64,000 nucleotides of DNA from Hymenobacter siberiensis. Its GTDB lineage: Bacteria; Bacteroidota; Bacteroidia; Cytophagales; Hymenobacteraceae. Position 1 is the first letter of the stretch; every line of letters starts with the position of its first letter. Under the pieces are notes generated by a model that saw only the letters and a list, made by a program, of their open reading frames with translations, ran no database searches and had not been told where the DNA came from. The stretch covers positions 4,278,001 through 4,342,000 of the forward strand of contig NZ_JAHLZZ010000001.1 of assembly GCF_018967845.1 (NCBI RefSeq), in the 5' to 3' direction. Made by a program: the position numbers and the translations under genes. Of the stretch, positions 9,075 through 16,609 are shown one piece after another.

Positions 9075-10171
9075 TACGTAGCTGATGTTACGCAGCCATT
9101 TTGGTCAACATGTAGTGCATGGCTTTGAGGCGAAAATGGCCGATGCCTAATTGCCGGGTTATCTTCTCTAACTTAATGTAAGCCAGGATAGAAGAGAAGA
9201 AATGATTGGCCTGCGTTTCGACGGTTTTCGTGGGCGACTTGCCCATCGACGTGTTTTGCTTGAGCGATTTGTGGTACTCCTCAATTTTCCACCTTTTCTG
9301 ATAGATTATCGTCACTTGTTCCCAGGTCAAACTTGTATCGCTGCTCACCAGATATAATACCCCCTGCGAGCCGTCCTTGTTGGTAAAGACTTGCCGGACC
9401 ACGAGCACCGCCTCCGCGACACCCCGCAGCCAGACGCGCAGGGGCTGCCCCTCGGGGAAAACCAGCGTATCAAGGGCCTGAAACTCGCCGTTGCCGCGTG
9501 CCACTTCGCTCCGGGCGGCGGTGCGCGAGGTGGGCAGGGCAAAAATAAAGTCATGACCCAGTTCACGCACCTGGTTCATGTTCTCGGCCGAGGCGTACCA
9601 GCTGTCGGCCAGCAGGTAGCGGTAGGCCACTTGTTGCTGCGCGACGCGCAACATAGCGCGGAGCATTTCATTCTTCGTCAGCGGGCTTTTCTGGCGCACT
9701 TTCCGGGTTTTAGGGTCCGTTACAGCCTGTGTTTTTTCCACCAGATCCACGGCAATCGGCACGGAGAGCGCGCCGGCCACATAGAGCAGGCTTACGAAAT
9801 TGAGGCCCTTCACGTAGCGCCCCAGGCTGTGGTCGTAGTGCGTACAGAGCAGGGCATTGGGGTCGGTGTGGGCCTTTTCCAGAATCGAATCATCGACGAT
9901 AAGGACCGCAAAATCGTCCGCTTCGAGTGCCCGCTCGGTCTGCCGAATCAGCGGTTTGGCGTGGCCCCAGACCTGGCGCGAATCCAGGTACACGCTACTC
10001 AACCAGCGCGTCACCTGGTCGTGACTAAGCTGTCCGTCGAAGAGGCGCGAGAGGCCCGTGGCCGACGTTTGGCCCGTCGAGCTGATGAGATAATCCGTGT
10101 ACAAATCCAGCGTGCAAGCCATCGAAAAACGTATTTAGACCGGAAAACGACTGCGTAACATCAGTTACGTA
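9075..10171 (-). mobile_element. IS4/IS701-like insertion sequence, apparently complete
   Basis: About 1.1 kb bounded by inverted repeats at 9075-9095 and 10151-10171 that match at 20 of 21 positions. It contains one transposase gene whose stop codon falls inside the left repeat. A GGTAG lies flush against the right end (10172-10176) and three bases off the left end (9067-9071), so a target duplication is possible but not clean. The element sits between the ABC transporter and the glycosyltransferase at 10358. Confidence 0.8.
9088..10122 (-). CDS. DDE transposase, IS4/IS701-like
   Basis: 344 residues. Catalytic acidic residues are recognisable in LIVDDSILEK (first D), LLADSWYAS (second D) and the YQKRWKIEEYHKSLK segment, which is the Y-(2)-R-(3)-E-(6)-K signature of IS4-type enzymes. 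It would cut and paste the element defined by the 9075/10171 repeats. The frame is uninterrupted, so the enzyme may be active. The start at 10122 leaves 28 bases to the right repeat, as usual for such elements. Assignment to IS4 versus IS701 is uncertain. Confidence 0.85.
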   Translation of the reverse strand: MACTLDLYTDYLISSTGQTSATGLSRLFDGQLSHDQVTRWLSSVYLDSRQVWGHAKPLIRQTERALEADDFAVLIVDDSILEKAHTDPNALLCTHYDHSLGRYVKGLNFVSLLYVAGALSVPIAVDLVEKTQAVTDPKTRKVRQKSPLTKNEMLRAMLRVAQQQVAYRYLLADSWYASAENMNQVRELGHDFIFALPTSRTAARSEVARGNGEFQALDTLVFPEGQPLRVWLRGVAEAVLVVRQVFTNKDGSQGVLYLVSSDTSLTWEQVTIIYQKRWKIEEYHKSLKQNTSMGKSPTKTVETQANHFFSSILAYIKLEKITRQLGIGHFRLKAMHYMLTKMAA

Positions 10172-10273
10172 GGTAGCTGGCAAACCCCTGTCCGGCCTTT
10201 GCAGAGCCCCCTACCTTTGATTCGGCGCGGGTCGTACCAGCCTGCTATCAGGTGAATTCCTCGGTACCATGGC

Positions 10274-10305
10274 TTTTATAGCGGCTCATCTGCGAAGTAC
10301 CTTTG
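10274..10305 (+). promoter_or_regulatory. Probable promoter of the glycosyltransferase at 10358
   Basis: A TACCTTTG at 10298-10305 matches the Bacteroidota -7 consensus, with a TTTT at 10274-10277 about 20 nt upstream as a weak -33. The ATG follows 52 nt downstream. A second TACCTTTG occurs at 10212-10219 without a suitable -33. Confidence 0.5.
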
Positions 10306-10357
10306 CTTTTTATCTGTCAATTCACTCTCTGACAATCTCCGTTCTGCGCAATACTTT

Positions 10358-11608
10358 ATGAATATTTTAGTCGTAAATGACACTTTTTCGATAGGAGGAG
10401 CCGAGATTTTTTCGGCGCGGCTGGCCCAGGCATTGCACAAGGCTGGCCACAAGGTATGGTTATACACCATTCATAACCGCCAGCATATCGACCGGCAGAT
10501 GCTTGCCCATAATGCGCCGGATGTGCCCCTCGTAACCTTCGAAAGCAAAGCCGATTGGCTTATTGAAAAGGCCACTTCGGTGTGCCGCCGCTTACACATC
10601 GACTTCAATGTTCGCGAAGCCATCGTGGTACGGCACCTGAAGCAGTTTATCAAAGCCAACCAGATAGAAGTAACGCACGCGCACATGTTCGTCAGCGACT
10701 ACATCCTGTCGCTGGCGAAAGATGCAGATACCAACTTTACGCGGGTGGCCAGCATGCACGGTACGCACGAAGGCTTTTTGCACAACTACCTTAACAACTA
10801 CGGCTATATTATTAAAGACTATATCACTAAGCTGAACAAATGCCTGTCGACCCTCGACGGCATTGTGTATGGCACCGACCGCAACATATACTTTTTGAAG
10901 GAGCCGGTCATCAATCAGGCCGTTGCCCGGCAAATTCCGACTCGGCGCATCTACAACGGATTTCAGCCGCAGCCCGCGTCGAATAACATTACCCGGGCAC
11001 AGCTGGGCGTTCAGCCTTCTGACCTGGTGTTCACGTTTATGGCCCGGGGTGTGCCCGCCAAGGGCTGGCCGCTGGTCATCGAAGCATTCAAGCGCCTTAA
11101 CCGCCCCGACAGCCACCTGATTCTTATTGGCGACAATGCCTACGTGCAACAGCTCAAGCAAGAGTACCAGCAGGCCAACATCCATTTCGTAGGCTTCCAG
11201 ATTCAGGGCAACGAATGGATTAATATTTCGGACGTGGGTCTACTGCCCTCAACATTCGGCGAAAGCATCCCGACCGTGATTGTGGAGTTCCTGAGCCAGG
11301 GAAAACCCCTTATTGTGACGGACATTGCCGAGTGCGCTAATATGATTACAACGCCCGATGGCGCAGCCGGCTTCGTCATCAACCTGCCCAAAGACGCCGA
11401 AGGATTTATCGACGAGAACTACAAGATTGACCCGGCCATTCTGACCGGCTTTATGGCCCGCTATTTCGACAATCCTACGCTGCTACGCGAGCAGGCCGCA
11501 CTAGCCAATGAAGCCTTCGAGCAGTTTTCGATGACGAACTGCGTAGCCGCCCATATCGACTTTTACTGCACGGCTATGCAGCACAACGCTGCAATCAAAC
11601 GAGCTTAG
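10358..11608 (+). CDS. Glycosyltransferase, GT4 family (paralogue of 3726-4928)
   Basis: 416 residues beginning MNILVVNDTFSIGGAEIFSARLAQALH, a standard GT4 acceptor-domain start. The donor domain shows FMARGVPAKGWPLVIEAFKRL and FGESIPTVIVEFLSQGKPLIVTDIAE. It is a full-length paralogue of the product of 3726-4928 but lies on the opposite strand, alone, between two insertion-sequence regions. That placement suggests it arrived or was inverted during mobile-element activity (inference). It has its own plausible promoter at 10274-10305. Sugar specificity unknown. Confidence 0.88.
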   Translation: MNILVVNDTFSIGGAEIFSARLAQALHKAGHKVWLYTIHNRQHIDRQMLAHNAPDVPLVTFESKADWLIEKATSVCRRLHIDFNVREAIVVRHLKQFIKANQIEVTHAHMFVSDYILSLAKDADTNFTRVASMHGTHEGFLHNYLNNYGYIIKDYITKLNKCLSTLDGIVYGTDRNIYFLKEPVINQAVARQIPTRRIYNGFQPQPASNNITRAQLGVQPSDLVFTFMARGVPAKGWPLVIEAFKRLNRPDSHLILIGDNAYVQQLKQEYQQANIHFVGFQIQGNEWINISDVGLLPSTFGESIPTVIVEFLSQGKPLIVTDIAECANMITTPDGAAGFVINLPKDAEGFIDENYKIDPAILTGFMARYFDNPTLLREQAALANEAFEQFSMTNCVAAHIDFYCTAMQHNAAIKRA

Positions 11609-11640
11609 TGGGCGTTGGCAAAGCCTTTAATTGAGATGGG

Positions 11641-12256
11641 TTAGAATGAGCAAAAAGGTCTCGCAACAGGAATATCCGCTGCGGAGCTTGTTCAATACCG
11701 TGCGCTACATGGACGCACCGGGGTATCTTGGCGCCACCTGCCGGGTGATTTTCTAGCTTGGCTGGCCGTTTACGAGCAGTTGTAACGATGGCTTGAGGCC
11801 CGCTATTTTGAAACGATGGTAAATGATTTGCGCCAGTTGTTGCGCAGGATGGCTGCCCGGGCCCTCGGCCACCCTGCGCAACAGCCTAATGCTACAAAGC
11901 ACACCCGAAAGCAGGTACTGAGCCGGGTATGGTAGCCCCAAACGGCCCAAAGGCAGTAAGTGCCTTGGCCGTCGACACGCTTAGGCATTTGTACATTAAG
12001 GTCACACGGTGTAGCAACCAGCGCAGGTTGCCCCCTGCACGTGGTGAAACTACCTACAAACAAGCTTTGTGTTGCTGCTAAGACGCTGAGTTGTGGGACG
12101 CTCCTTTGCCTAGGCTACCCGTTTCCGACGATTGGCCCGGAATTAACAACGCCTGACTACGACATTGGAAGGTATTCAATACCTCGTATTGCGTGTCTAA
12201 TACTTGTCAAAGTAAATCACCACTGCCTGCTAAGTTATTACGCTCTAGTGTTATGA
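11641..12256 (+). pseudogene. Decayed IS5-family transposase
   Basis: No open frame survives, but pieces of an IS5-type DDE transposase can be read across several stops and frame changes on the plus strand. The N-terminal part gives SLFNTVRYMDAPGYLGATCR, then RWLEARYFETMVNDLRQLLR; the middle gives GSPKRPKG and ALAVDTLRHLYIKVT (compare the usual GYDGxKRxKGRK and VDTLG blocks); the end, from 12066, gives VVGRSFA, TRFRRLARN and QRLTTTLEG (compare VVERSFAWLGRFRRLAKDYERLPETLAG). At least six in-frame stops are present in the last part alone. This accounts for the gene-free stretch between 11609 and the ISAs1 element. Confidence 0.75.
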
Positions 12257-12278
12257 AAACATAAAACTGTCTGGCTTC

Positions 12279-12287
12279 ATTATTTGT
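12279..12287 (+). repeat. Left target-site repeat of the ISAs1-family element
   Basis: ATTATTTGT here is repeated at 14880-14888, immediately outside the element's inverted repeats. An 8-9 bp duplication is expected for ISAs1-family insertion. Confidence 0.75.
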
Positions 12288-12307
12288 TAGGGCTTCCGCA
12301 TCAAAAG

Positions 12308-12941
12308 TCATATATTCTGCAACAGCTTGTGTAAGTACTGGTTATCATATGCTGCGCGTTTGCGCTTCCGCTTGTAACTGATTTTAGTGGGGTCCTGCCC
12401 CAGCAGATAAAGCGCTGTTTTGCGTAAAATATTGGCATTAAGGGCGGCGTTTCCCTTTCGTAAGCGGCACTGGTCTTCTCGGAAAGTTAGGTCGAGTTGC
12501 CAATGCAGGTTATTTTCAATCGCCCAGTGCCCGCGGATGAGCCGGGCGTAAACGGCGGGGTCTGGGTCGGTTAACGAGCTGATATAGAAGCGTTGGCTGT
12601 GGGTAGTGCCAGTGCTGGTGTGGCGTTCGGTTTCGACCAGCACCAACGTGTGCAGCGCCTGCCAATCCGCCGTGGCCTCCAGCCAGTTCAAGTCCTGGCA
12701 AATGGTGACCGTGCGCTCCTCGCCCCGGCCGTGGCCCAGGTTGCGGCTGCGGTGCTGAGGCAGGTGGTCGCGGCGGGCCAAAAGATGGTCATGCGCTTGC
12801 TCAAACAAGGTTTTGGCGTTCTTTTTCAAGGCAATAACGTAGTTGGCCCCGGCTGCCACGACCCGTTCCACGATGCTGGGCTGGCAGGCGATAGCATCAA
12901 TGGTCACGATGCTGCCCGCCACATCCAAGGCCTCAAGTAAG
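12308..12941 (-). pseudogene. ISAs1-family transposase, C-terminal part (disrupted)
   Basis: Encodes the C-terminal two thirds of an ISAs1 transposase: LLEALDVAGSIVTIDAIACQ carries the first catalytic aspartate region, and RLIRGHWAIENNLHW.LD..FREDQCR is the highly conserved H-W-x-I-E-N-x-L-H-W...F-x-E-D block with the catalytic glutamate. The ATG at 12949 lies in the inserted element, so this fragment has no genuine start. Together with 14302-14764 it reconstructs a 362-residue protein. Confidence 0.9.
12934..12941 (+). repeat. Left target-site duplication of the ISKra4-like element
   Basis: CAAGTAAG here and at 14302-14309 flank the nested element exactly; the next base (G) also matches, so the duplication may be read as 8 or 9 bp. 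Confidence 0.88.
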
Positions 12942-12984
12942 GGGTGCAACCCAAATTGTCGCTAAATTCGGATTAACTTGTGTC

Positions 12985-13239
12985 ATGACAACAGCACCTA
13001 CCACCGCCATGAGCAAGGCTGAATATCTGGCATTGGCCGAGCAAAAATACGACGATTTGCAGGCGCTTGCGACCCAGCCGACGTTTTACGGTTACGAGAA
13101 ATCCTTTGAAGCCATCTGGATGGATTTGGGCCGTCAAGTGTTGGAGCGCAACGTCGGCGTTGTGCCGGCTGACCGCCGTAAAAAAAAAGATGACGACCCG
13201 CTTTGGTCAGATTCACATAGCGAACAATCAGGCATTTAG
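12985..13239 (+). CDS. ISKra4-like transposase, N-terminal frame
   Basis: 84-residue frame starting at the ATG at 12985, 21 nt inside the left inverted repeat. It begins MTTAPTTAMSKAEYLALAEQ and runs through a run of nine A residues (13180-13188), after which the frame soon stops. The family's conserved continuation lies in the next frame, so the first 68 or so residues are the transposase N-terminus and the rest is out of frame. A full protein needs loss of one A (or equivalent slippage) in the run. It is either programmed frameshifting or a disabling indel. Confidence 0.7.
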   Translation: MTTAPTTAMSKAEYLALAEQKYDDLQALATQPTFYGYEKSFEAIWMDLGRQVLERNVGVVPADRRKKKDDDPLWSDSHSEQSGI

Positions 13240-14281
13240 CCATCATCCGAACGGGTTTGGTATCAGCCCCTACCTACAGGAGAAACTGGTTTTTTTGGGG
13301 CAATTCGAGGTCTATCAACAGGCCGCCGCGTTGGTCGAAATGTTGCTGGGCCTATCCGTGGGGGCCAGCCAAATTGACCGCCTGACGCACTTTTACGGCG
13401 GGGCCATCGCCGACGATATAAACCTGGCCGCCGCCGATACCGCCGCCGATACCGCCGCCGATACCGCCGCCGATACCGCCGCCGATACCGCCGCCGATGC
13501 CGCCGCCGATGCCGCCGCCGATGCCGCCGCCGATGCCGCCGCCGTGGGGGTCGTCTACGCGCAGGCGGACGGGGCCATGCTGCTGACTGACAAAGGCTAC
13601 AAAGAAGTGAAACTGGGCCGTATTTTTGCGGCTACAGCCCTGCAAACGAGCGCCGTAGAGGAGCGGGGCGGGCACATTGCCTCATCCGTTTTTGTGGGCC
13701 ATCTAGGGAATGCGGCGGCGTTTGGGGTCAAATTAGCGACGCAACTCGCCCCCTACAACGGCCGGGGGCGCGACCTGGTTTTTATCAGCGACGGGGCGCT
13801 GTGGCTGCGTCAGCTGATGGAAAAAACGTGTCCGCAGGCAACGCTGATTTTGGACCTCTACCACGCCATGGAACACATTGGCCAAGCCGGAAAGGCGGGT
13901 CTTGGGACCGGACAAGCGGCTGCCGACTGGTTTGATATACAACGCAAATTACTATTAGACAGTAAGTTAGATGAAGTATTGACAAACCTCCAGCAGTTGA
14001 AAATAGCCCCTGCCTTGCGCCATTCCATCGGTGCGTACCTGCAATCAAACCGCGACCGGATGGATTATAAATCGTACCGCGAACGCGGGTTGTTGATTGG
14101 CTCGGGGGCCATCGAGTCCGCTCACCGCACGGTGATGCAACGGCGCTTAAAGCGGGCGGGGCAACGCTGGAGCAACAACGGCGCACAGCGGGTCTTGACC
14201 ATGCGCGTTTGCGCGATGAGTAATCGGTGGCACTTGGTACGACAACGCATTGAACCCTGCAACCCACTCAGGCAGGAATAG
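13067..14281 (+). CDS. ISKra4-like transposase, main frame, with tandem-repeat insertion
   Basis: Real homology starts after the A run (about 13189): RFGQIHIANNQAF, then GVVYAQADGAMLL with a catalytic aspartate, EVKLGRIFAA, FISDGALWL with the second aspartate, LDLYHAMEHI, and the C-terminal GSGAIESAHRTVMQRRLKRAGQRWS with the glutamate region. This matches ISKra4-type transposases. Between DDINL and VGVVYAQ lies a 36-residue stretch of Ala-Ala-Asp-Thr/Ala repeats encoded by nine 12-bp units. The stop codon overlaps the right inverted repeat. The main frame lacks its own credible start, so expression depends on the upstream frame. Confidence 0.78.
   Translation: MRPSRRFTVTRNPLKPSGWIWAVKCWSATSALCRLTAVKKKMTTRFGQIHIANNQAFSHHPNGFGISPYLQEKLVFLGQFEVYQQAAALVEMLLGLSVGASQIDRLTHFYGGAIADDINLAAADTAADTAADTAADTAADTAADAAADAAADAAADAAAVGVVYAQADGAMLLTDKGYKEVKLGRIFAATALQTSAVEERGGHIASSVFVGHLGNAAAFGVKLATQLAPYNGRGRDLVFISDGALWLRQLMEKTCPQATLILDLYHAMEHIGQAGKAGLGTGQAAADWFDIQRKLLLDSKLDEVLTNLQQLKIAPALRHSIGAYLQSNRDRMDYKSYRERGLLIGSGAIESAHRTVMQRRLKRAGQRWSNNGAQRVLTMRVCAMSNRWHLVRQRIEPCNPLRQE
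13180..13188 (+). other. A9 slippage tract joining the two transposase frames
   Basis: Nine consecutive A residues at the point where homology passes from the frame of 12985 to that of 13067. Deleting one A joins the frames. Homopolymer runs of this length support transcriptional slippage in bacteria, and insertion sequences use this to make transposase. Confidence 0.6.
13430..13537 (+). repeat. 12-bp tandem repeat, nine units, inside the transposase gene
   Basis: Five units of GCCGCCGATACC (13430-13489) are followed by four of GCCGCCGATGCC (13490-13537). They encode (Ala-Ala-Asp-Thr)5(Ala-Ala-Asp-Ala)4 just before the block holding the first catalytic aspartate. The two-state pattern suggests stepwise expansion after a single C/T-type change in one unit. 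Confidence 0.95.
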
Positions 14282-14301
14282 CGACAATTTGGGTTGCACC
14301 C

Positions 14302-14764
14302 CAAGTAAGGCGGGAATGGCTGTTTTTTCGTTCGTTTTTCCCCCGATTTGCACCTGCCCAAAGCTCAGGCCCGCGTCGGCCACCCACGCGCTGACCGTGC
14401 GGATGAGTGCGTGGCGCCGGCCGGCCGGCGTGGTGGCGCGATGTTCCTTGCCGTCCACGCAGAGCTGGCGGCCAGCCAGTGCGCCGGCACAGGTGCGCAA
14501 CACGGTCTCCAACTCGCTGGGTCTGAGCGCTTGCATCATCCGCTCCAGCGTATCGGTCGAGGGAATGCCGTTGGCGAAGCTGAGCCCCAACTCCGCGCGT
14601 AAAAAGGCCAGCCGGGCCACGCCGTAATCGCAAATCTCCGGCAAATCGTCGCACCCGGCTAAGGTACCGCACAGCAAGAGGGCCAAAATATCAACAAACT
14701 GGTGACGGCACCGGCCTTGGACACGCGGGTCCGTCAAATGGTCAAACGAAGCAAAAAAATTCAT
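14302..14764 (-). pseudogene. ISAs1-family transposase, N-terminal part (disrupted)
   Basis: Starts at the ATG at 14764 (MNFFASFDHLTDPRVQGRC), the usual ISAs1 opening, and runs to the insertion junction at KTAIPALL. An in-frame upstream ATG at 14812 is less like the family start. The frame continues for a few residues into the inserted element before stopping. Splicing out the insertion joins AIPALL to LLEALD without a frame change, giving 362 residues. Confidence 0.9.
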
Positions 14765-14967
14765 CCCCAAAACTACCCCCCTTCCAGGCTGAAAACACAG
14801 GGCCCAAAACACGCTTCAACCCAAAGTTTCTGTATGTCAAAGGCATGTGAAATATATGGCTTTTGATGCGGAAGCCCTAATTATTTGTAAACTACTGTAA
14901 AACAGGAATTATTAATAATTACTACCCGACATATTAAAGTTTTTCACCCACTAGTGGTGGTTTCCGC

Positions 14968-16005
14968 CTAACGACGAGCCTTGTTAAGTAACCAGCGTAG
15001 TGGCCGCAACAAATGCTCGCCATAGCGATACTCAGCAGAACTAGCCACTTGTTGCTTTGTAAAATGGTCCTGCATGAAGGGAATGTATTCTTCTTTTATC
15101 AGTGCTAAAACTGCGTCCTGGCGAGGCATTAGTATATCGGCCAAACTGAATCCTTGCACCAAGCGGCCTTGGTCGGAAATCTCCGACAAACTGTGCAACT
15201 GGTATTCATTAAGGCTCTGCCGGGCTTTACCGCTAAATTCCTGTTTCAATAGCTGAATTGTGTCGAAAAGAGCAGCATTGCGCATTACTTCATTTTGCAC
15301 ACTCCATACGCCGCCCTGATGCACACGATAAGCACCCATCACTTCGGGAAAATATTTAATTTTCCCGAAGCGCGCTGCCAGCATATGTAAACAAAAATCA
15401 CCGATTTTCGCTTGTTTGAGCCATTCGGGAAATCCCGTGGGTGTGGGGCCAGCCGTAAAGTTGTTGCGGCAAACACAAGCTGCGGTAGGTAGAACATTAC
15501 CTTTTGCCAGCTCCACCATTGTGTAAGTATCAAACGGGGGCTCCGTGTAGTACAACTTTTTAGCAGCCGTCAAATCTCCCTCTCCTCCCACAATTACCAC
15601 ATTGTGGGCACTAATAGCATAATCGAGATGATTATCAAGAAAATCGATTTGCTTCTGCAATTTGTGCGGGTCAATCCAATAATCATCGCCCTCAAGCAAA
15701 GCAATATATTCACCCGTACAGTTTTCTAAAACAAGCACTTGATTACGGCTAGCGCCCATATTTACATCATGAAGCAATGCGCGAATGTGGCCAGGATACT
15801 GTTCAACATACTCAATGATGATACTGCGAGTATCATCGGTCGAACAATCTTCGCCAATAACTATTTCCACAGAGAAATTCGTTTGCTGAGCCAACACGCT
15901 GTCTAATGCTTGTCGGATATACGGCGCATGATTATACGCCATCATAAACACACTTACTTTGGGCCGGTCAGTAGCCGGATAATTAGCGATTGACATTGAA
16001 TTCAT
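14968..16005 (-). CDS. Glycosyltransferase, GT2 family
   Basis: 345 residues. GT-A fold motifs are clear: VSVFMMAYNHAPYIRQALDSVL at the N-terminus, IGEDCSTDDT, then LEGDDYWID, which contains the metal-binding D-x-D-like motif, followed by a dimerisation/acceptor half. Family members transfer sugars from UDP, GDP or dTDP donors. It overlaps the end of the GNAT gene at 15983 by 23 bp (14 bp if the ATG at 15996 is used), indicating translational coupling. This gene and those up to about 19400 have visibly lower GC than the flanking parts of the locus. Confidence 0.88.
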   Translation of the reverse strand: MNSMSIANYPATDRPKVSVFMMAYNHAPYIRQALDSVLAQQTNFSVEIVIGEDCSTDDTRSIIIEYVEQYPGHIRALLHDVNMGASRNQVLVLENCTGEYIALLEGDDYWIDPHKLQKQIDFLDNHLDYAISAHNVVIVGGEGDLTAAKKLYYTEPPFDTYTMVELAKGNVLPTAACVCRNNFTAGPTPTGFPEWLKQAKIGDFCLHMLAARFGKIKYFPEVMGAYRVHQGGVWSVQNEVMRNAALFDTIQLLKQEFSGKARQSLNEYQLHSLSEISDQGRLVQGFSLADILMPRQDAVLALIKEEYIPFMQDHFTKQQVASSAEYRYGEHLLRPLRWLLNKARR

Positions 16006-16510
16006 TTTTAAGGAGTGCCATATTTATTAAATTACAAAATGCACCTTCCTTAAAAATCGCATCAATCTGGGTTCCCTCCTCCCGAAAACCCAAATTCTTG
16101 TACAATTTAATTGCCCTGATATTGGCTGATAAAACTGTTAAGTGAATACGATGTAAATTAAGGTCATTAAATCCGTGGCGCAACATCAGGTTCGTGGCTT
16201 TTTGGCCAACACCTTTAGACCAAAAATCTTTATTGCCAAGCATAATTGAGAACTCGGCCGACCGATTAATCGCGTGAATTGCTGTTAAGTTGATAAGTCC
16301 AACAAAAAGGTTTAGCTCTGACACCACAATAGCTAGCCGAACAGCAGTGCTTCTATTAACCAGATATGCATCAAACCACTGAGCATCAACAGCAGGTCCG
16401 ATAAAATGAAAATTAGCACCTAAAAATTGTATAATTTCAGGGTCGTTGCGCCACTCGTTAAGCTTTGGCAAGTCGTCTCGAGTTAATTCCCGCAGATGAA
16501 TATTAGTCAT
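15983..16510 (-). CDS. GNAT-family N-acetyltransferase (RimJ/RimL-like)
   Basis: 175 residues with the acetyl-CoA binding region FWSKGVGQKATNLMLRHGF (Q/R-x-x-G-x-G/A-like) and the C-terminal ANIRAIKLYKNLGFREEG block diagnostic of GNAT enzymes. RimJ/RimL-like members acetylate protein N-termini, but homologues in surface-glycan loci acetylate amino sugars (for example PseH-type enzymes). Tight coupling to a glycosyltransferase and proximity to an amino-sugar aminotransferase favour an amino-sugar substrate here (inference). Confidence 0.85.
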   Translation of the reverse strand: MTNIHLRELTRDDLPKLNEWRNDPEIIQFLGANFHFIGPAVDAQWFDAYLVNRSTAVRLAIVVSELNLFVGLINLTAIHAINRSAEFSIMLGNKDFWSKGVGQKATNLMLRHGFNDLNLHRIHLTVLSANIRAIKLYKNLGFREEGTQIDAIFKEGAFCNLINMALLKNEFNVNR

Positions 16511-16609
16511 ATTACCAAATCAAATAATTATTAAATCATTTCTGTTTTGTGAAAGGAGCAGTTGTAAGCAGAATCAGTCTGTGACAGACATCATTCTGAT
16601 TCGCTCTTC

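Larger units (their letters stand above)
12942..14301 (+). mobile_element. ISKra4-like insertion sequence nested in the ISAs1 transposase
   Basis: 1360 bp with perfect inverted repeats of at least 23 bp (12942-12964 and 14279-14301) and an 8-bp target duplication. It carries a transposase in two overlapping frames. The clean junctions imply a recent insertion. The same terminal sequence occurs at positions 1-18, so at least two copies exist in this genome region. Confidence 0.9.
12288..14879 (-). mobile_element. ISAs1-family insertion sequence, interrupted by an ISKra4-like element
   Basis: Terminal inverted repeats of about 29 bp lie at 12288-12316 and 14851-14879 (one clear mismatch, GTC against GCC). 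Direct repeats of 8-9 bp flank it. Removing the nested element and one copy of its 8-bp duplication leaves 1224 bp, the usual ISAs1 size, and rejoins the transposase exactly in frame. The nested insertion is therefore the only disabling event visible. Confidence 0.88.

Noticed and set aside
11960..12256. 98-residue plus-strand open frame
   Set aside because: It crosses the decayed IS5-type transposase in a frame unrelated to the conserved blocks.
13430..13537. Possible CRISPR-like array
   Set aside because: The units are 12 bp, contiguous, without spacers, and remain in frame inside a transposase gene.
12998..13675. Minus-strand frames rich in Gly/Ile repeats over the ISKra4-like element
   Set aside because: They are antisense readings of the 12-bp repeat and the transposase.
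12308..14764. Two independent small transposase genes
   Set aside because: They are the two halves of one ISAs1 transposase separated by the nested element and rejoin exactly in frame.
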